This document shows positions 50,681 through 59,026 of a DNA stretch of 64,000 nucleotides, one piece after another. The position numbers were made by a program, and so were the translations under genes. Location: positions 124,001 through 188,000 of the forward strand of contig CAVPDA010000003.1 of NCBI GenBank assembly GCA_963702495.1, given 5' to 3'. The notes below the pieces were generated by a model. The model saw only the letters and a program-made list of their open reading frames with translations, was not told the origin of the DNA and ran no database searches. The stretch is from CAVPDA01 sp963702495. GTDB lineage: Bacteria; Pseudomonadota; Gammaproteobacteria; Burkholderiales; Rhodocyclaceae. Within the stretch, counting starts at the first letter, position 1, and each line of letters opens with the position of its first letter.

Positions 50681-51400
50681 ATGCCTGACCCGCACAACCC
50701 CCGCCAGAACCACCTTCTCGCCGCCCTGCCGGCGCCGGATCGCGAGCGCCTGTTGCCGTATCTGGAACGGGTGACTATGCCGCTCGGTCACGTGCTCTAC
50801 GAGTCCGGCAGCGAGTTGCGTCACGTCTATTTCCCCACCACCTCGATCGTGTCCCTGCTCTACGTCATGATCGATGGCGCCTCGGCCGAGATCGCCGTGG
50901 TCGGCAACGACGGCATCCTCGGTGTGGCCCTGTTCATGGGCGGCGAAACCATGCCCAACCGGGCGGTGGTGCAAAGCGCCGGCCACGCCTACCGCCTGCA
51001 GGGGGCGCTGCTGAAGCAGGAATTCAGTCGCTCCGGTGAGCTGCAGCATCTGCTGCTGCGCTACACCCAGGCGCTGCTGACCCAGATGGCGCAGACGGCG
51101 GTGTGCAACCGCTATCATTCCCTGGACCAGCAGTTCTGCCGCTGGCTGCTGCTCTCCCTCGACCGCCTGCCCGCCGACGAGCTGGTGATGACGCAGGAGC
51201 TGATCGCCAACATGCTCGGCGTGCGCCGCGAGGGCGTCACGGAGGCCGCCGGCAACGTGCAGCGGGCCGGTCTGATCGAGTACCAGCGTGGCCGCATCAC
51301 CGTGCTCGACCGGGCGGGGCTGGAGGCGCGCACCTGCGAGTGCTACGCGGTGGTGAAGAAGGAATTCGATCGCCTGCTGCCGGGGGTCATCGTGCCGTAG
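50681..51400 (+). CDS. Crp/Fnr family regulator (paralogue 2)
   Basis: About 239 residues: nucleotide-binding fold LERVTMPLGHVLYESGSELR, YFPTTSIVSLLYVMIDGASA, VGNDGILGVALFMGGETM; helix-turn-helix DELVMTQELIANMLGVRREG, VTEAAGNVQRAGLIEYQRG. It is very similar along its whole length to the protein at 40049, including the C-terminal CECYAVVKKEFDRLLPG. GGAGG lies 5-9 bases upstream of the ATG. Divergent from the EPS transferase gene, which may be its target. Confidence 0.9.
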   Translation: MPDPHNPRQNHLLAALPAPDRERLLPYLERVTMPLGHVLYESGSELRHVYFPTTSIVSLLYVMIDGASAEIAVVGNDGILGVALFMGGETMPNRAVVQSAGHAYRLQGALLKQEFSRSGELQHLLLRYTQALLTQMAQTAVCNRYHSLDQQFCRWLLLSLDRLPADELVMTQELIANMLGVRREGVTEAAGNVQRAGLIEYQRGRITVLDRAGLEARTCECYAVVKKEFDRLLPGVIVP

Positions 51401-52357
51401 TGCGGTTGGCCGGGCGCGACAGTACCCGGTCCGATGGATGCGTATGCGACCGACACTACGCCAGGCGGGCGTGTGTTCCGTACGCTGCCGTCTAGACCGA
51501 ACGTCGCCTCTCGCGCCAGAACGGGAGCGATCTATTCCGGGAAGCTGCGCGCCGGACCATGCCTTCGACATCGGGATTGGATCACTACCTCTGCGCTTGC
51601 CGGGTTTGTCCAACACCAGGTGAGTCCACATGCCGTCGCTGGTGCGCACCGTTCAGGCCGCGTTTCGGGCGACGATTGGATGAGCCTGCGCCTGACTGCG
51701 CTGGCGACCAGCGACGTGGCGAATTGAGAAACAGGCGTACTACGGAACCCGGCGCCATGACGGGTACTTGGCGGCGGGACTATCCATTGGCATCGGCATG
51801 ATCCAGGGAGCCTGCTGGAGTCTGAAACTCGTGGCGCGGTAATACCAGGGCAGCCGCGTAGCGCACCATGCCAATGACAAGGTCGTGCCGATCCAGGGTC
51901 GCACACCCCCAACCCTGCGCCGTGGAAAACGACGAAGCTGTGCCCTTTTTCTGACGTTCAGCAGCCTCGCCCGAATCGCCGCGATGCTGTATCGGCACGC
52001 CGTTCGGCCAATCGCTCGCCCAAACCATTCTGGCATTCCGCGCCGGCGTTGGTGGCCGAGTTGTTCGAGAGATGGGCGATAACGCCCCGCGCAGCGCCGG
52101 CAACGTTTGGTTCCTGACATCCTCCCGTTCCTTCCGGGGAAGGATGTCATCCACTCGATATCCGACCGGAAACGTTTCGGACTGATCTGGCACAGCTGTT
52201 GCGAGTCTTCGCGCAGAGGTTCGTGCGTCAACACTTGAGCGGCGCCACGGCCGGCAGATGCGCCGTTTCGGTGCGCCGACGAGCGCCAGCGCCCCACGAT
52301 GACTCGCCCGAACCGCGGTCGATGCTTCGTGCGCCGACAATATCGAGGAGAACGCCC
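51401..52357. other. Gene-poor stretch
   Basis: About 950 bases with no supported gene on either strand. Open frames are Arg/Cys/Ser-rich with mixed codon use. No inverted repeats or transposase motifs are seen. Confidence 0.4.
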
Positions 52358-52627
52358 ATGCTTACCCTGACCGAGTGTGTCAACCTGAGCGGCCTGGCCA
52401 CCGAAGAGGTCGAAATCATCGCCCAGCACCAGCAGGTTCCGGAGATCGTGGCGGCGGAACTCGGCTACCAGCTCCTGCAGTCCCCCAAGGGCATCTACGA
52501 ACTCCATTGCCTGTTTCTCGACGCCCTGGAGCAGGCCAAGCTGCGCCGCGACAATGCGCGCGCGCGGCGCATCAACCGCATCTACACCGGATTCTCCATG
52601 ACCTATCCCAAGCCGCGCGCCATCTAG
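52358..52627 (+). CDS. Hypothetical protein
   Basis: An 89-residue protein, MLTLTECVNLSGLATEEVEI, IAQHQQVPEIVAAELGYQLL, then a Lys/Arg-rich tail. The content is helical; the family is not recognised. GAGGAGA lies 8-14 bases upstream. Confidence 0.6.
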   Translation: MLTLTECVNLSGLATEEVEIIAQHQQVPEIVAAELGYQLLQSPKGIYELHCLFLDALEQAKLRRDNARARRINRIYTGFSMTYPKPRAI

Positions 52628-52742
52628 ACCGGCGCCGCAGCACCGGGCGCCGCCGTCGCCGGCCGCGAGCCAGTGGCGACGCACTGCCTGCAACATCCCT
52701 GTCACGTGCATCGGATAGATTGCCGCCGATGGAGACGCAGCA

Positions 52743-53969
52743 GTGAAAGTCCTGATGATTTCCGACGTGTACTTTCCCCGGGTGAACGGGGTGTCCACGT
52801 CGATCGAGACCTTTCGCCGCGATCTTGATGACTTGGGCATCGCCACGGCGCTGATCGCGCCCGACTATCCCGTCGCGCCCGCGCCACCCGATCCCGATGT
52901 CATCCGCATCCCCTCGCGCTTCCTGCCCTTCGATCCCGAGGACCGCATGATGCGGCCGGCGCCGATCCGCGAGCTGACGGCGCGTCTGCGCGAGCAGCGC
53001 TACGACCTGATCCACATCCAGACGCCGTTCGTCGCCCATTACGCCGGCATCGAAATGGCGGATGCGCTGGGCGTGCCGCGCATCGAGACCTACCACACGT
53101 TCTTCGAGGAGTACCTGTTCCACTACGTGCCGTTCCTGCCCCGCCGCTGGCTGCGCGGATTCGCCCGCCGCTTCTCGCGCATCCAGGGCAACCAGGTGGA
53201 TGCGCTGATCGTGCCGTCGCGGGCCATGCGCGAGCGGCTGGCGCACTACGGCGTGCGCCGGCCCATGCACGTTCTGCCGACGGGAATTCCCCTGGCGCGC
53301 TTTGCCGGCGGCGACGGCGCCGCGTTCCGCGCCCGCTTCGGCATCGCGCCGGAGCGCCCGACCGTGGCCTACGTCGGGCGCGTCGCCTTCGAGAAGAACA
53401 TCGATTTCCTGCTGCGGGCCACCGCCCTCGCGCGCCGCAGCGTTCCCGACCTGCTGCTCATCGTCACCGGCGAAGGGCCGGCGCTCGAGTCCCTCAAACG
53501 CCTGGCGCGGCGCCTGGGGATCGCGGACAACGTGCTGTTCGTCGGCTACCTCGACCGGCGCAACGGCCTCGTGGACGGCTATTGCGCGGCCGACGCCTTC
53601 GTCTTCGCCTCGCGTACCGAGACCCAGGGACTGGTGCTGCTCGAAGCCATGGCGCTGGGGGTACCGGTCGTCTCCACCGCCGTCATGGGCACGCGCGACA
53701 TTCTCGATGCCGGCCGCGGCGCCCTGGTGTCGCCGGACAACGAGGAGGATTTCGCCGGTCACTTGGTGCGCCTGCTGCAGAGCGGAGAGTTGCGGGCGAG
53801 GCTGGCGATGGAGGCCCGGGACTACGCGCAGGAATGGAGTGCGAGCACGATGGCGCGGCGACTGGCGGCACTGTATCGCAGCTTTCTGGCGCCCGCGAAC
53901 GAGGTGAAAACGCCGTCTGGGGCAACACCCGACACCTTATCGCAGGCGGTGTCGGGGGCGACTACTTGA
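52743..53969 (+). CDS. GT4 family glycosyltransferase
   Basis: About 408 residues, GT-B fold. N-terminal MKVLMISDVYFPRVNGVSTS, acceptor region THTFF-like YHTFFEEYLFHYVPF, donor-domain motifs VAYVGRVAFEKNIDFLL, VTGEGPALESLKRL and the nucleotide-sugar site ASRTETQGLVLLEAMALGVP. Relatives transfer hexoses to lipids or polysaccharides (for example mannosyl or glucosyl diacylglycerol synthases). The GTG start at 52743 has GGAGACG upstream. Its stop overlaps that of sspB (53962-53969), so transcripts converge. Confidence 0.88.
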   Translation: MKVLMISDVYFPRVNGVSTSIETFRRDLDDLGIATALIAPDYPVAPAPPDPDVIRIPSRFLPFDPEDRMMRPAPIRELTARLREQRYDLIHIQTPFVAHYAGIEMADALGVPRIETYHTFFEEYLFHYVPFLPRRWLRGFARRFSRIQGNQVDALIVPSRAMRERLAHYGVRRPMHVLPTGIPLARFAGGDGAAFRARFGIAPERPTVAYVGRVAFEKNIDFLLRATALARRSVPDLLLIVTGEGPALESLKRLARRLGIADNVLFVGYLDRRNGLVDGYCAADAFVFASRTETQGLVLLEAMALGVPVVSTAVMGTRDILDAGRGALVSPDNEEDFAGHLVRLLQSGELRARLAMEARDYAQEWSASTMARRLAALYRSFLAPANEVKTPSGATPDTLSQAVSGATT

Positions 53970-54423
53970 TGCGAACGAGGTGCGGACGTGTGCCGGCCGG
54001 CTTGTCGGGTTCGGGGGGAGGCGGCTCCGGCGCGGCGGACTCGGGCTCGACGCTGGGCAGGGCGGGAGATTGCGCCTTCGCCTGGCCACCGGTTTCGGTT
54101 CCCGCCGTGGCGGACGCGACCTCGAAGGCCATGCCATGCCCGTTTTCCTTGGCATAGATGGCGGCCACCTGATCCACCGGCACCGACAGGTTCTGCGCCA
54201 CGCCGCCGAAGCGTGCCGTCAGCGTGATGAAGTCGTTGCCCATGTGCAGCTGATGCGCGGCCTCCGTGCCGACATTGAGGACGATCTGACCGTCCTTCAC
54301 ATACTGGCGCGGCACGATGGTGTGCTCGTCCACCACCACCGCGATGTAGGGCGTCAATCCCTGGTCCGCGCACCACTCATAGATGGCGCGCAACAGGTAG
54401 GGCTTGGTGGAGGCGAGACTCAC
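53962..54423 (-). CDS. sspB: ClpXP protease specificity-enhancing factor SspB
   Basis: Delivers ssrA-tagged proteins to ClpXP. About 153 residues: STKPYLLRAIYEWCADQGLT, VPRQYVKDGQIVLNVGTEAA, LTARFGGVAQNLSVPVDQVA, followed by a flexible Pro/Glu/Ala linker and the C-terminal ClpX-binding tail RPHLVRIK. The GTG at 54423 puts the start where the family begins (short lead before STKPYLL). Follows sspA by 17 bases. Confidence 0.93.
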   Translation of the reverse strand: MSLASTKPYLLRAIYEWCADQGLTPYIAVVVDEHTIVPRQYVKDGQIVLNVGTEAAHQLHMGNDFITLTARFGGVAQNLSVPVDQVAAIYAKENGHGMAFEVASATAGTETGGQAKAQSPALPSVEPESAAPEPPPPEPDKPAGTRPHLVRIK

Positions 54424-54440
54424 CGGGAACTGCGCCGCGC

Positions 54441-55037
54441 TCAGCGGCGCATGACCTTTTCGGACGGCGTCAGGGCATCGATGAAGCCCTGGCGGCTGAA
54501 GATGCGCTCTGCGTACTTCATGAGCGGTGCGGACTGCTTGCCGAGTTCGATGCCGTAGTGCTCCAGGCGCCACAGCAGCGGCGCGATGGCGACATCGAGC
54601 ATGGAGAACTCGTCCCCCAGCATGTGCTTCTGTTTGGTGAAGATCGGCGCCAGTTCGATCAGGCGGTCGCGCACGTGGGCGCGCGTCTTCTCGGCCGCCT
54701 TGAGATTCTTCTCCAGGGCATCGATGTGGGAGAACAGTTCCTGCTCCAGCGTGAACAGCAGCTGCCGGGCGCGCGCCCGCATGATCGGGTCGGGCGGCAT
54801 GAGCTGGGGATGGGGGAAGCGCTCGTCGATGTACTCGTTGATGATGTTCGACTCGTAGAGCACCAGATCGCGATCGACCAGCACCGGGACGCGGTTGTAG
54901 GGGTTGATGACGGCGATGTCCTCGGGCTTGTTGAACAGATCGACGTCGATCACCTGAAAGTCCATGCCCTTTTCATAGAGCACGATGCGACAGCGATGGC
55001 TGAACGGGTCGGTCGTGCCCGAATAAAGGTTCATCAT
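54441..55037 (-). CDS. sspA: Stringent starvation protein A
   Basis: RNA-polymerase-associated protein of the glutathione S-transferase fold, about 198 residues. N-terminal thioredoxin-like domain MMNLYSGTTDPFSHRCRIVL, INPYNRVPVLVDRDLVLYES, NIINEYIDERFPHPQLMPPD; C-terminal helical domain HMLGDEFSMLDVAIAPLLWR. The two tandem ATGs at 55037 and 55034 are both usable. Lies between petC and sspB, the common betaproteobacterial order. Confidence 0.95.
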   Translation of the reverse strand: MMNLYSGTTDPFSHRCRIVLYEKGMDFQVIDVDLFNKPEDIAVINPYNRVPVLVDRDLVLYESNIINEYIDERFPHPQLMPPDPIMRARARQLLFTLEQELFSHIDALEKNLKAAEKTRAHVRDRLIELAPIFTKQKHMLGDEFSMLDVAIAPLLWRLEHYGIELGKQSAPLMKYAERIFSRQGFIDALTPSEKVMRR

Positions 55038-55169
55038 GGTGCTACCACCCCAGGAGTAGTCGGCATCGCGCACCACACGCCGGACGCGTGGTGCGTTGAG
55101 TTCTCGATGCCCCATAAGCTGCATTGGCTGTCGTCGCAAAGTATCCAAGCGCGGGCCGGACATGCCTCG

Positions 55170-55926
55170 TTAATGGATGTCTTTCCAGTAGTTCTTCTTC
55201 AGCGCATACGAAAGGCCGAACAGGACCGCCAACGCGATCAGCACCCAGATGCCGATCTGCTTGCGGGTGTCCGCCATGGGCTCGCCCATGAAGACCAGGT
55301 ATGCGACCAGGTCGGCCACCAGGACGTCGTATTCGTCCTTGGTGAGCTGACCCGGCTTGGCCAGTTGCAGCGTCTTGTGCGCGACCTCGGCGCCATGGGC
55401 GTCCTTGGTCTTCTCCACGTGCAGCACCTGCTCCCCTTGCAACTGCCACAGCACGTGCGGCATGCCGACGTTCTCGAAAATCAGGTTGTTCCAGCCGGTC
55501 GGCCGCTCGGGGTCGCGGTAAAAGGTGCGCAGGTAGGTGTACAGCCAGTCGGCGCCGCTGCCGAATTCGGAGGCGCGGGAACGCGCGATGACGGTCAGGT
55601 CCGGCGGCGCCGCACCGAACCACTCCTTGGCTTCGGCCGGACGCAGGGCGATCTTCATCTGCTCGCCGACCTTGTCGGCGGTAAACAGCAGGTTGTCCTT
55701 GATCTGCTGCTCGCTCAACCCCAGATCGCCCAGCCGGTTGTAGCGCATGTAGCTCGCGCCGTGGCAGTTCAGGCAGTAGTTCGACGAACACCTGGGCGCC
55801 GCGTTGCAGGGCGGCCGTGTCGCGCGTCTTGTCCGGGGCGCGGTCGAGCTTGAGTTCGGGGCCGCTGGCGGAGGCCGCGAGGGGCGCGAACAGCAGTGCA
55901 AGCAGCAGTTTCTTCGCATTTTTCAT
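55170..55926 (-). CDS. petC: Cytochrome c1 of the bc1 complex, one frameshift
   Basis: Haem-c subunit that passes electrons from the Rieske centre to cytochrome c. Signal peptide MKNAKKLLLALLFAPLAASA. One inserted base at about 55782 splits it just before the haem site; past it the frame reads NYCLNCHGASYMRYNRLGDL (CXXCH). LRPAEAKEWFGAAPPDLTVI follows, and a C-terminal membrane anchor LIALAVLFGLSYALKKNYWK. The haem-ligand Met is expected in the VGMPHVLWQLQG segment. The enzyme is core respiratory machinery, so a sequencing insertion is likelier than a true defect. Confidence 0.93.
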
Positions 55927-55939
55927 GGCTGGCGCGTCC

Positions 55940-57226
55940 TCAATGGTTCCACGTCACCCGATCGGGCACGGGCTTGCACTTGTCCAGTTTCGTGTAGACC
56001 GGCATCAGCAGGAAGAACCCGAAGTACAGCACGGAGCAGATCTGCGCCAGCAGCGTGCGGCCGGGCGTAGGCGGCAGCATGCCGAGGTAGCCGAGGATGA
56101 AGAAGCACACCACGAAGACGGCCACGGCGAACTTGAAGATCGGGCCGCGATAGCGGATCGACTTGGCCGGCGCGCGGTCCAGCCACGGCAGGAAGAAAAA
56201 GATCAGCACGCCGGCGCCCATCGCCACCACGCCCCAGAACTTGGCATCGATGCCGAACAGGGGATAGGTCACCGCCCGCAGCATCGAATAGTACGGCGTG
56301 AAGTACCACACCGGAGCAATGTGCTGCGGAGTCTTGAGCGGGTCGGCCGGAATGAAGTTGTTGTACTCCAGGAAGTAGCCGCCGCCTTCCGGGGCGAAGA
56401 ACACGATGATCGAAAACACCGCCAGGAACACCACCACGCCGACGATGTCCTTCACCGTGTAATAGGGGTGGAAGGGAATCCCGTCGAGCGGGATGCCGGT
56501 CGCCGGATCCTTCTTCTTCTTGATCTCGACGCCGTCCGGGTTGTTGGAGCCGGTCTCGTGCAAGGCGATCAGGTGCGCCGCCACCAGACCCACGAGAACG
56601 AACGGCACGGCGATCACGTGGAAGGAGAAGAAACGGTTCAGGGTGGCGTCGCCGACCACGTAGTCGCCGCGGATCCAGACGGAAAGGTCAGGTCCGATGA
56701 AGGGAATCGCCGAGAACAGGTTCACGATCACCTGGGCGCCCCAGTACGACATCTGGCCCCAGGGCAGCAGGTAGCCGAAGAACGCCTCCGCCATGAGGCA
56801 GAGGAAGATCAGGACGCCGAAGATCCAGAGCAATTCGCGCGGCTTGCGATAGGAGCCATAGATCAGGCCGCGGAACATGTGCAGGTAGACGACGATGAAG
56901 AAGGCCGAGGCGCCGGTGGAGTGCAGGTAGCGGATGAGCCATCCCCAGGGCACGTCGCGCATGATGTATTCGACGCTGGCGAAGGCCACCGGCACACCCG
57001 CCGCATTGAGCGAGGCGTCCGGCTTGAAGTGCATCACCAGGAGGATGCCGGTGACGATCTGCAGCACCAGCACCAGCAGCGCAAGGGAACCGAAGAAGTA
57101 CCAGAAATTGAAGTTCTTCGGCGCGTAGTATTCGGACAGGTGCGCCTTGTAGGTCGCCGTCAGCGGAAAGCGCTCGTCGATCCAGCCCAGCAGGCCCGTG
57201 GTAGTGACTTGTTTTTCGGCGGCCAT
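55940..57226 (-). CDS. petB: Cytochrome b of the bc1 complex
   Basis: Membrane haem-b subunit with quinol-binding sites, 428 residues. Eight membrane helices; haem-ligand histidines in RYLHSTGASAFFIVVYLHMF and RFFSFHVIAVPFVLVGLVAA HLIALHE; Qo-site GYLLPWGQMSYWGAQV and the conserved PEW-equivalent region (IAPVWYFTPYYSML). Length and order are normal and the frame is intact. It starts 3 bases after the petA stop. Confidence 0.96.
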   Translation of the reverse strand: MAAEKQVTTTGLLGWIDERFPLTATYKAHLSEYYAPKNFNFWYFFGSLALLVLVLQIVTGILLVMHFKPDASLNAAGVPVAFASVEYIMRDVPWGWLIRYLHSTGASAFFIVVYLHMFRGLIYGSYRKPRELLWIFGVLIFLCLMAEAFFGYLLPWGQMSYWGAQVIVNLFSAIPFIGPDLSVWIRGDYVVGDATLNRFFSFHVIAVPFVLVGLVAAHLIALHETGSNNPDGVEIKKKKDPATGIPLDGIPFHPYYTVKDIVGVVVFLAVFSIIVFFAPEGGGYFLEYNNFIPADPLKTPQHIAPVWYFTPYYSMLRAVTYPLFGIDAKFWGVVAMGAGVLIFFFLPWLDRAPAKSIRYRGPIFKFAVAVFVVCFFILGYLGMLPPTPGRTLLAQICSVLYFGFFLLMPVYTKLDKCKPVPDRVTWNH

Positions 57227-57229
57227 CGC

Positions 57230-57827
57230 TCAGGCTCCCTTGGTGTCTTCGCCGATCGATGATCTTGGTGTCGGCGAGATACTTGTGCGGCGGCACCTCC
57301 AGGTTGTCCGGCGCCGGCTTGCTCTTATACACGCGGCCCGCCAGGTCGAAGGTCGAGCCGTGGCACGGGCACAGGAAGCCCCCCGGCCAGTTCGGGTCGA
57401 TGCCCGATTCGGCGCCGGTCTTGAACTTGTCGGTGGGCGAACAGCCGAGGTGGGTGCAGATGCCCACCACCACCAGGATCTCCGGCTTGATGGAGCGGTC
57501 GACGTTCTTGGCGTAATCCGGTTGCATCGGCTTTTTCGATTCCGGATCAGCGAGTTGATCGTTGAGCTTGGGCAGGGCATCGAGCATGGCCTTGGTGCGG
57601 TGGATGATCCAGACCGGCTTGCCGCGCCACTCGACGGTCATCATTTCGCCCGGCCCCAGCTTGCCGATATCGACTTCCACCGGCGCGCCGGCCGCCTTGG
57701 CCCTCTCCGACGGGTTCATGCTGAGGACGAAAGGCACCACCGCGGCCACCGTCGCCGCGCCGCCTGCCGCCGCGGTCGCCACCAGTAGCCGCCGCCTGCC
57801 GCAATTCATGTGCTCTTGATTGCTCAT
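57230..57827 (-). CDS. petA: Rieske iron-sulfur subunit of the bc1 complex, one frameshift near the end
   Basis: Tat-type N-terminus (CGRRRLLVATAAAGGAATVA) that stays as the membrane anchor. 2Fe-2S ligands in GICTHLGCSP and FLCPCHGSTFD. The last residues shift frame: with one base removed near 57257 the protein ends IGEDTKGA, the normal C-terminus, and the stop lies 3 bases before petB. First gene of petABC. Confidence 0.94.
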
Positions 57828-58011
57828 GACCAGGTTCCAGAAAATTCCCGAATAGAGAAAAAGGCAATGCGAAAACCGCGGGATTATACCGGAAAGAAAT
57901 GGACGATTAAAGCCTGCCCGATGCCTGCCTTATGAGGAATTGCTGCGGCGCGAAAAGCGGACCGGGGCATTCCGGCGCCGCCGACGAACCGTCCCACAGG
58001 GCGCTGGCAAG

Positions 58012-58605
58012 CTACAGAGGCCGTCGCTCCAGCAGCGCCTGGGCGATGGTGCCGGTATCCGTATGCTCCAGTTCGCCGCCCAGCGGCAGGCCGCGGGCGA
58101 TGCGGGTGGCCTTGATGCCCCGGCTGCGCAGCAGCTCCCCGATGTAGTGGGCGGTCGCCTCGCCTTCGTTGGTGAAGTTGGTGGCGATGATGACTTCCTT
58201 CACCGCCGGGTCGCCGATGCGCGCCACGAACCGGTCGAGCTTGAGTTCGCGCGGCCCCACCCCGTCCAAAGGGGAAATCCGTCCCATCAGCGCGTAGTAC
58301 AGGCCATTGTAGGCGTGGGTCTGCTCCATCATGTTGAGGTCCGCCGGCGTCTCCACGACGCACAGCAGCGCCGGATCGCGCTTGGGCGAGGCGCAGCGCG
58401 CGCAGACCTCCTCTTCGGTGAAGGTGTTGCAGCGCGTGCAGTGGTGCAGAGTCGTGAGCGCCGCATCCAGCGCCCGCGCCAGCCGTGCCGCCCCCTTGCG
58501 CTCGCGCTGCAGCAGATAGTAGGCCATGCGCTGGGCCGACTTCGGCCCGACACCCGGCAGGCAGCGCAGGGCTTCGATCAGCTCGTCCAGGGCGGAGGGG
58601 GACAT
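58012..58605 (-). CDS. recR: Recombination protein RecR
   Basis: Part of RecFOR; loads RecA at gaps. 197 residues: helix-hairpin-helix LIEALRCLPGVGPKSAQRMA, zinc finger CTRCNTFTEEEVCARC, Toprim domain LLCVVETPADLNMMEQT and GVGPRELKLDRFVARI. Lies downstream of ybaB and dnaX on the same strand, the conserved order. Confidence 0.97.
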   Translation of the reverse strand: MSPSALDELIEALRCLPGVGPKSAQRMAYYLLQRERKGAARLARALDAALTTLHHCTRCNTFTEEEVCARCASPKRDPALLCVVETPADLNMMEQTHAYNGLYYALMGRISPLDGVGPRELKLDRFVARIGDPAVKEVIIATNFTNEGEATAHYIGELLRSRGIKATRIARGLPLGGELEHTDTGTIAQALLERRPL

Positions 58606-58686
58606 CGCTGCACGCCGCGGCTCCCGGGCCGGAGCAGGCGCGGCGGCAATTCCGCGCCCCGAAACGCCCGAGCCCGCAGCCGAATC

Positions 58687-59010
58687 TCAGAAGGGAAGCT
58701 TCATCCCCGGCGGCAGCTGCAGGCCGGCGGTCATGCCCCCCATCTTGTCGGCCACCGTGGCCTCGACCCGGCGCACGGCGTCATTCACCGCGGCCGCCAC
58801 CAGATCCTCCAGCATCTCCTTGTCGTCCATCACCGACGGATCGATGCTGATGCGGTGCACGTCGTGCTTGCAGGTCATGAGCACCTTCACCATGCCGGCG
58901 CCGGACTGGCCTTCGACCTCGGTCTGGGCCAGTTCTTCCTGCACTTTCTTCATGTTTTCCTGCATCTGCTGGGCCTGTTTCATGAGACCCGCCAGGGCAT
59001 TCTTCATCAT
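58687..59010 (-). CDS. ybaB: Nucleoid-associated protein, YbaB/EbfC family
   Basis: 107 residues: MMKNALAGLMKQAQQMQENM, KKVQEELAQTEVEGQSGAGM, VKVLMTCKHDVHRISIDPSV, DLVAAAVNDAVRRVEATVAD. Dimeric DNA-binding protein. It lies 16 bases after dnaX and 81 bases before recR, forming one operon. Confidence 0.96.
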   Translation of the reverse strand: MMKNALAGLMKQAQQMQENMKKVQEELAQTEVEGQSGAGMVKVLMTCKHDVHRISIDPSVMDDKEMLEDLVAAAVNDAVRRVEATVADKMGGMTAGLQLPPGMKLPF

Positions 59011-59026
59011 CGTTGTGCTCGCTCGC

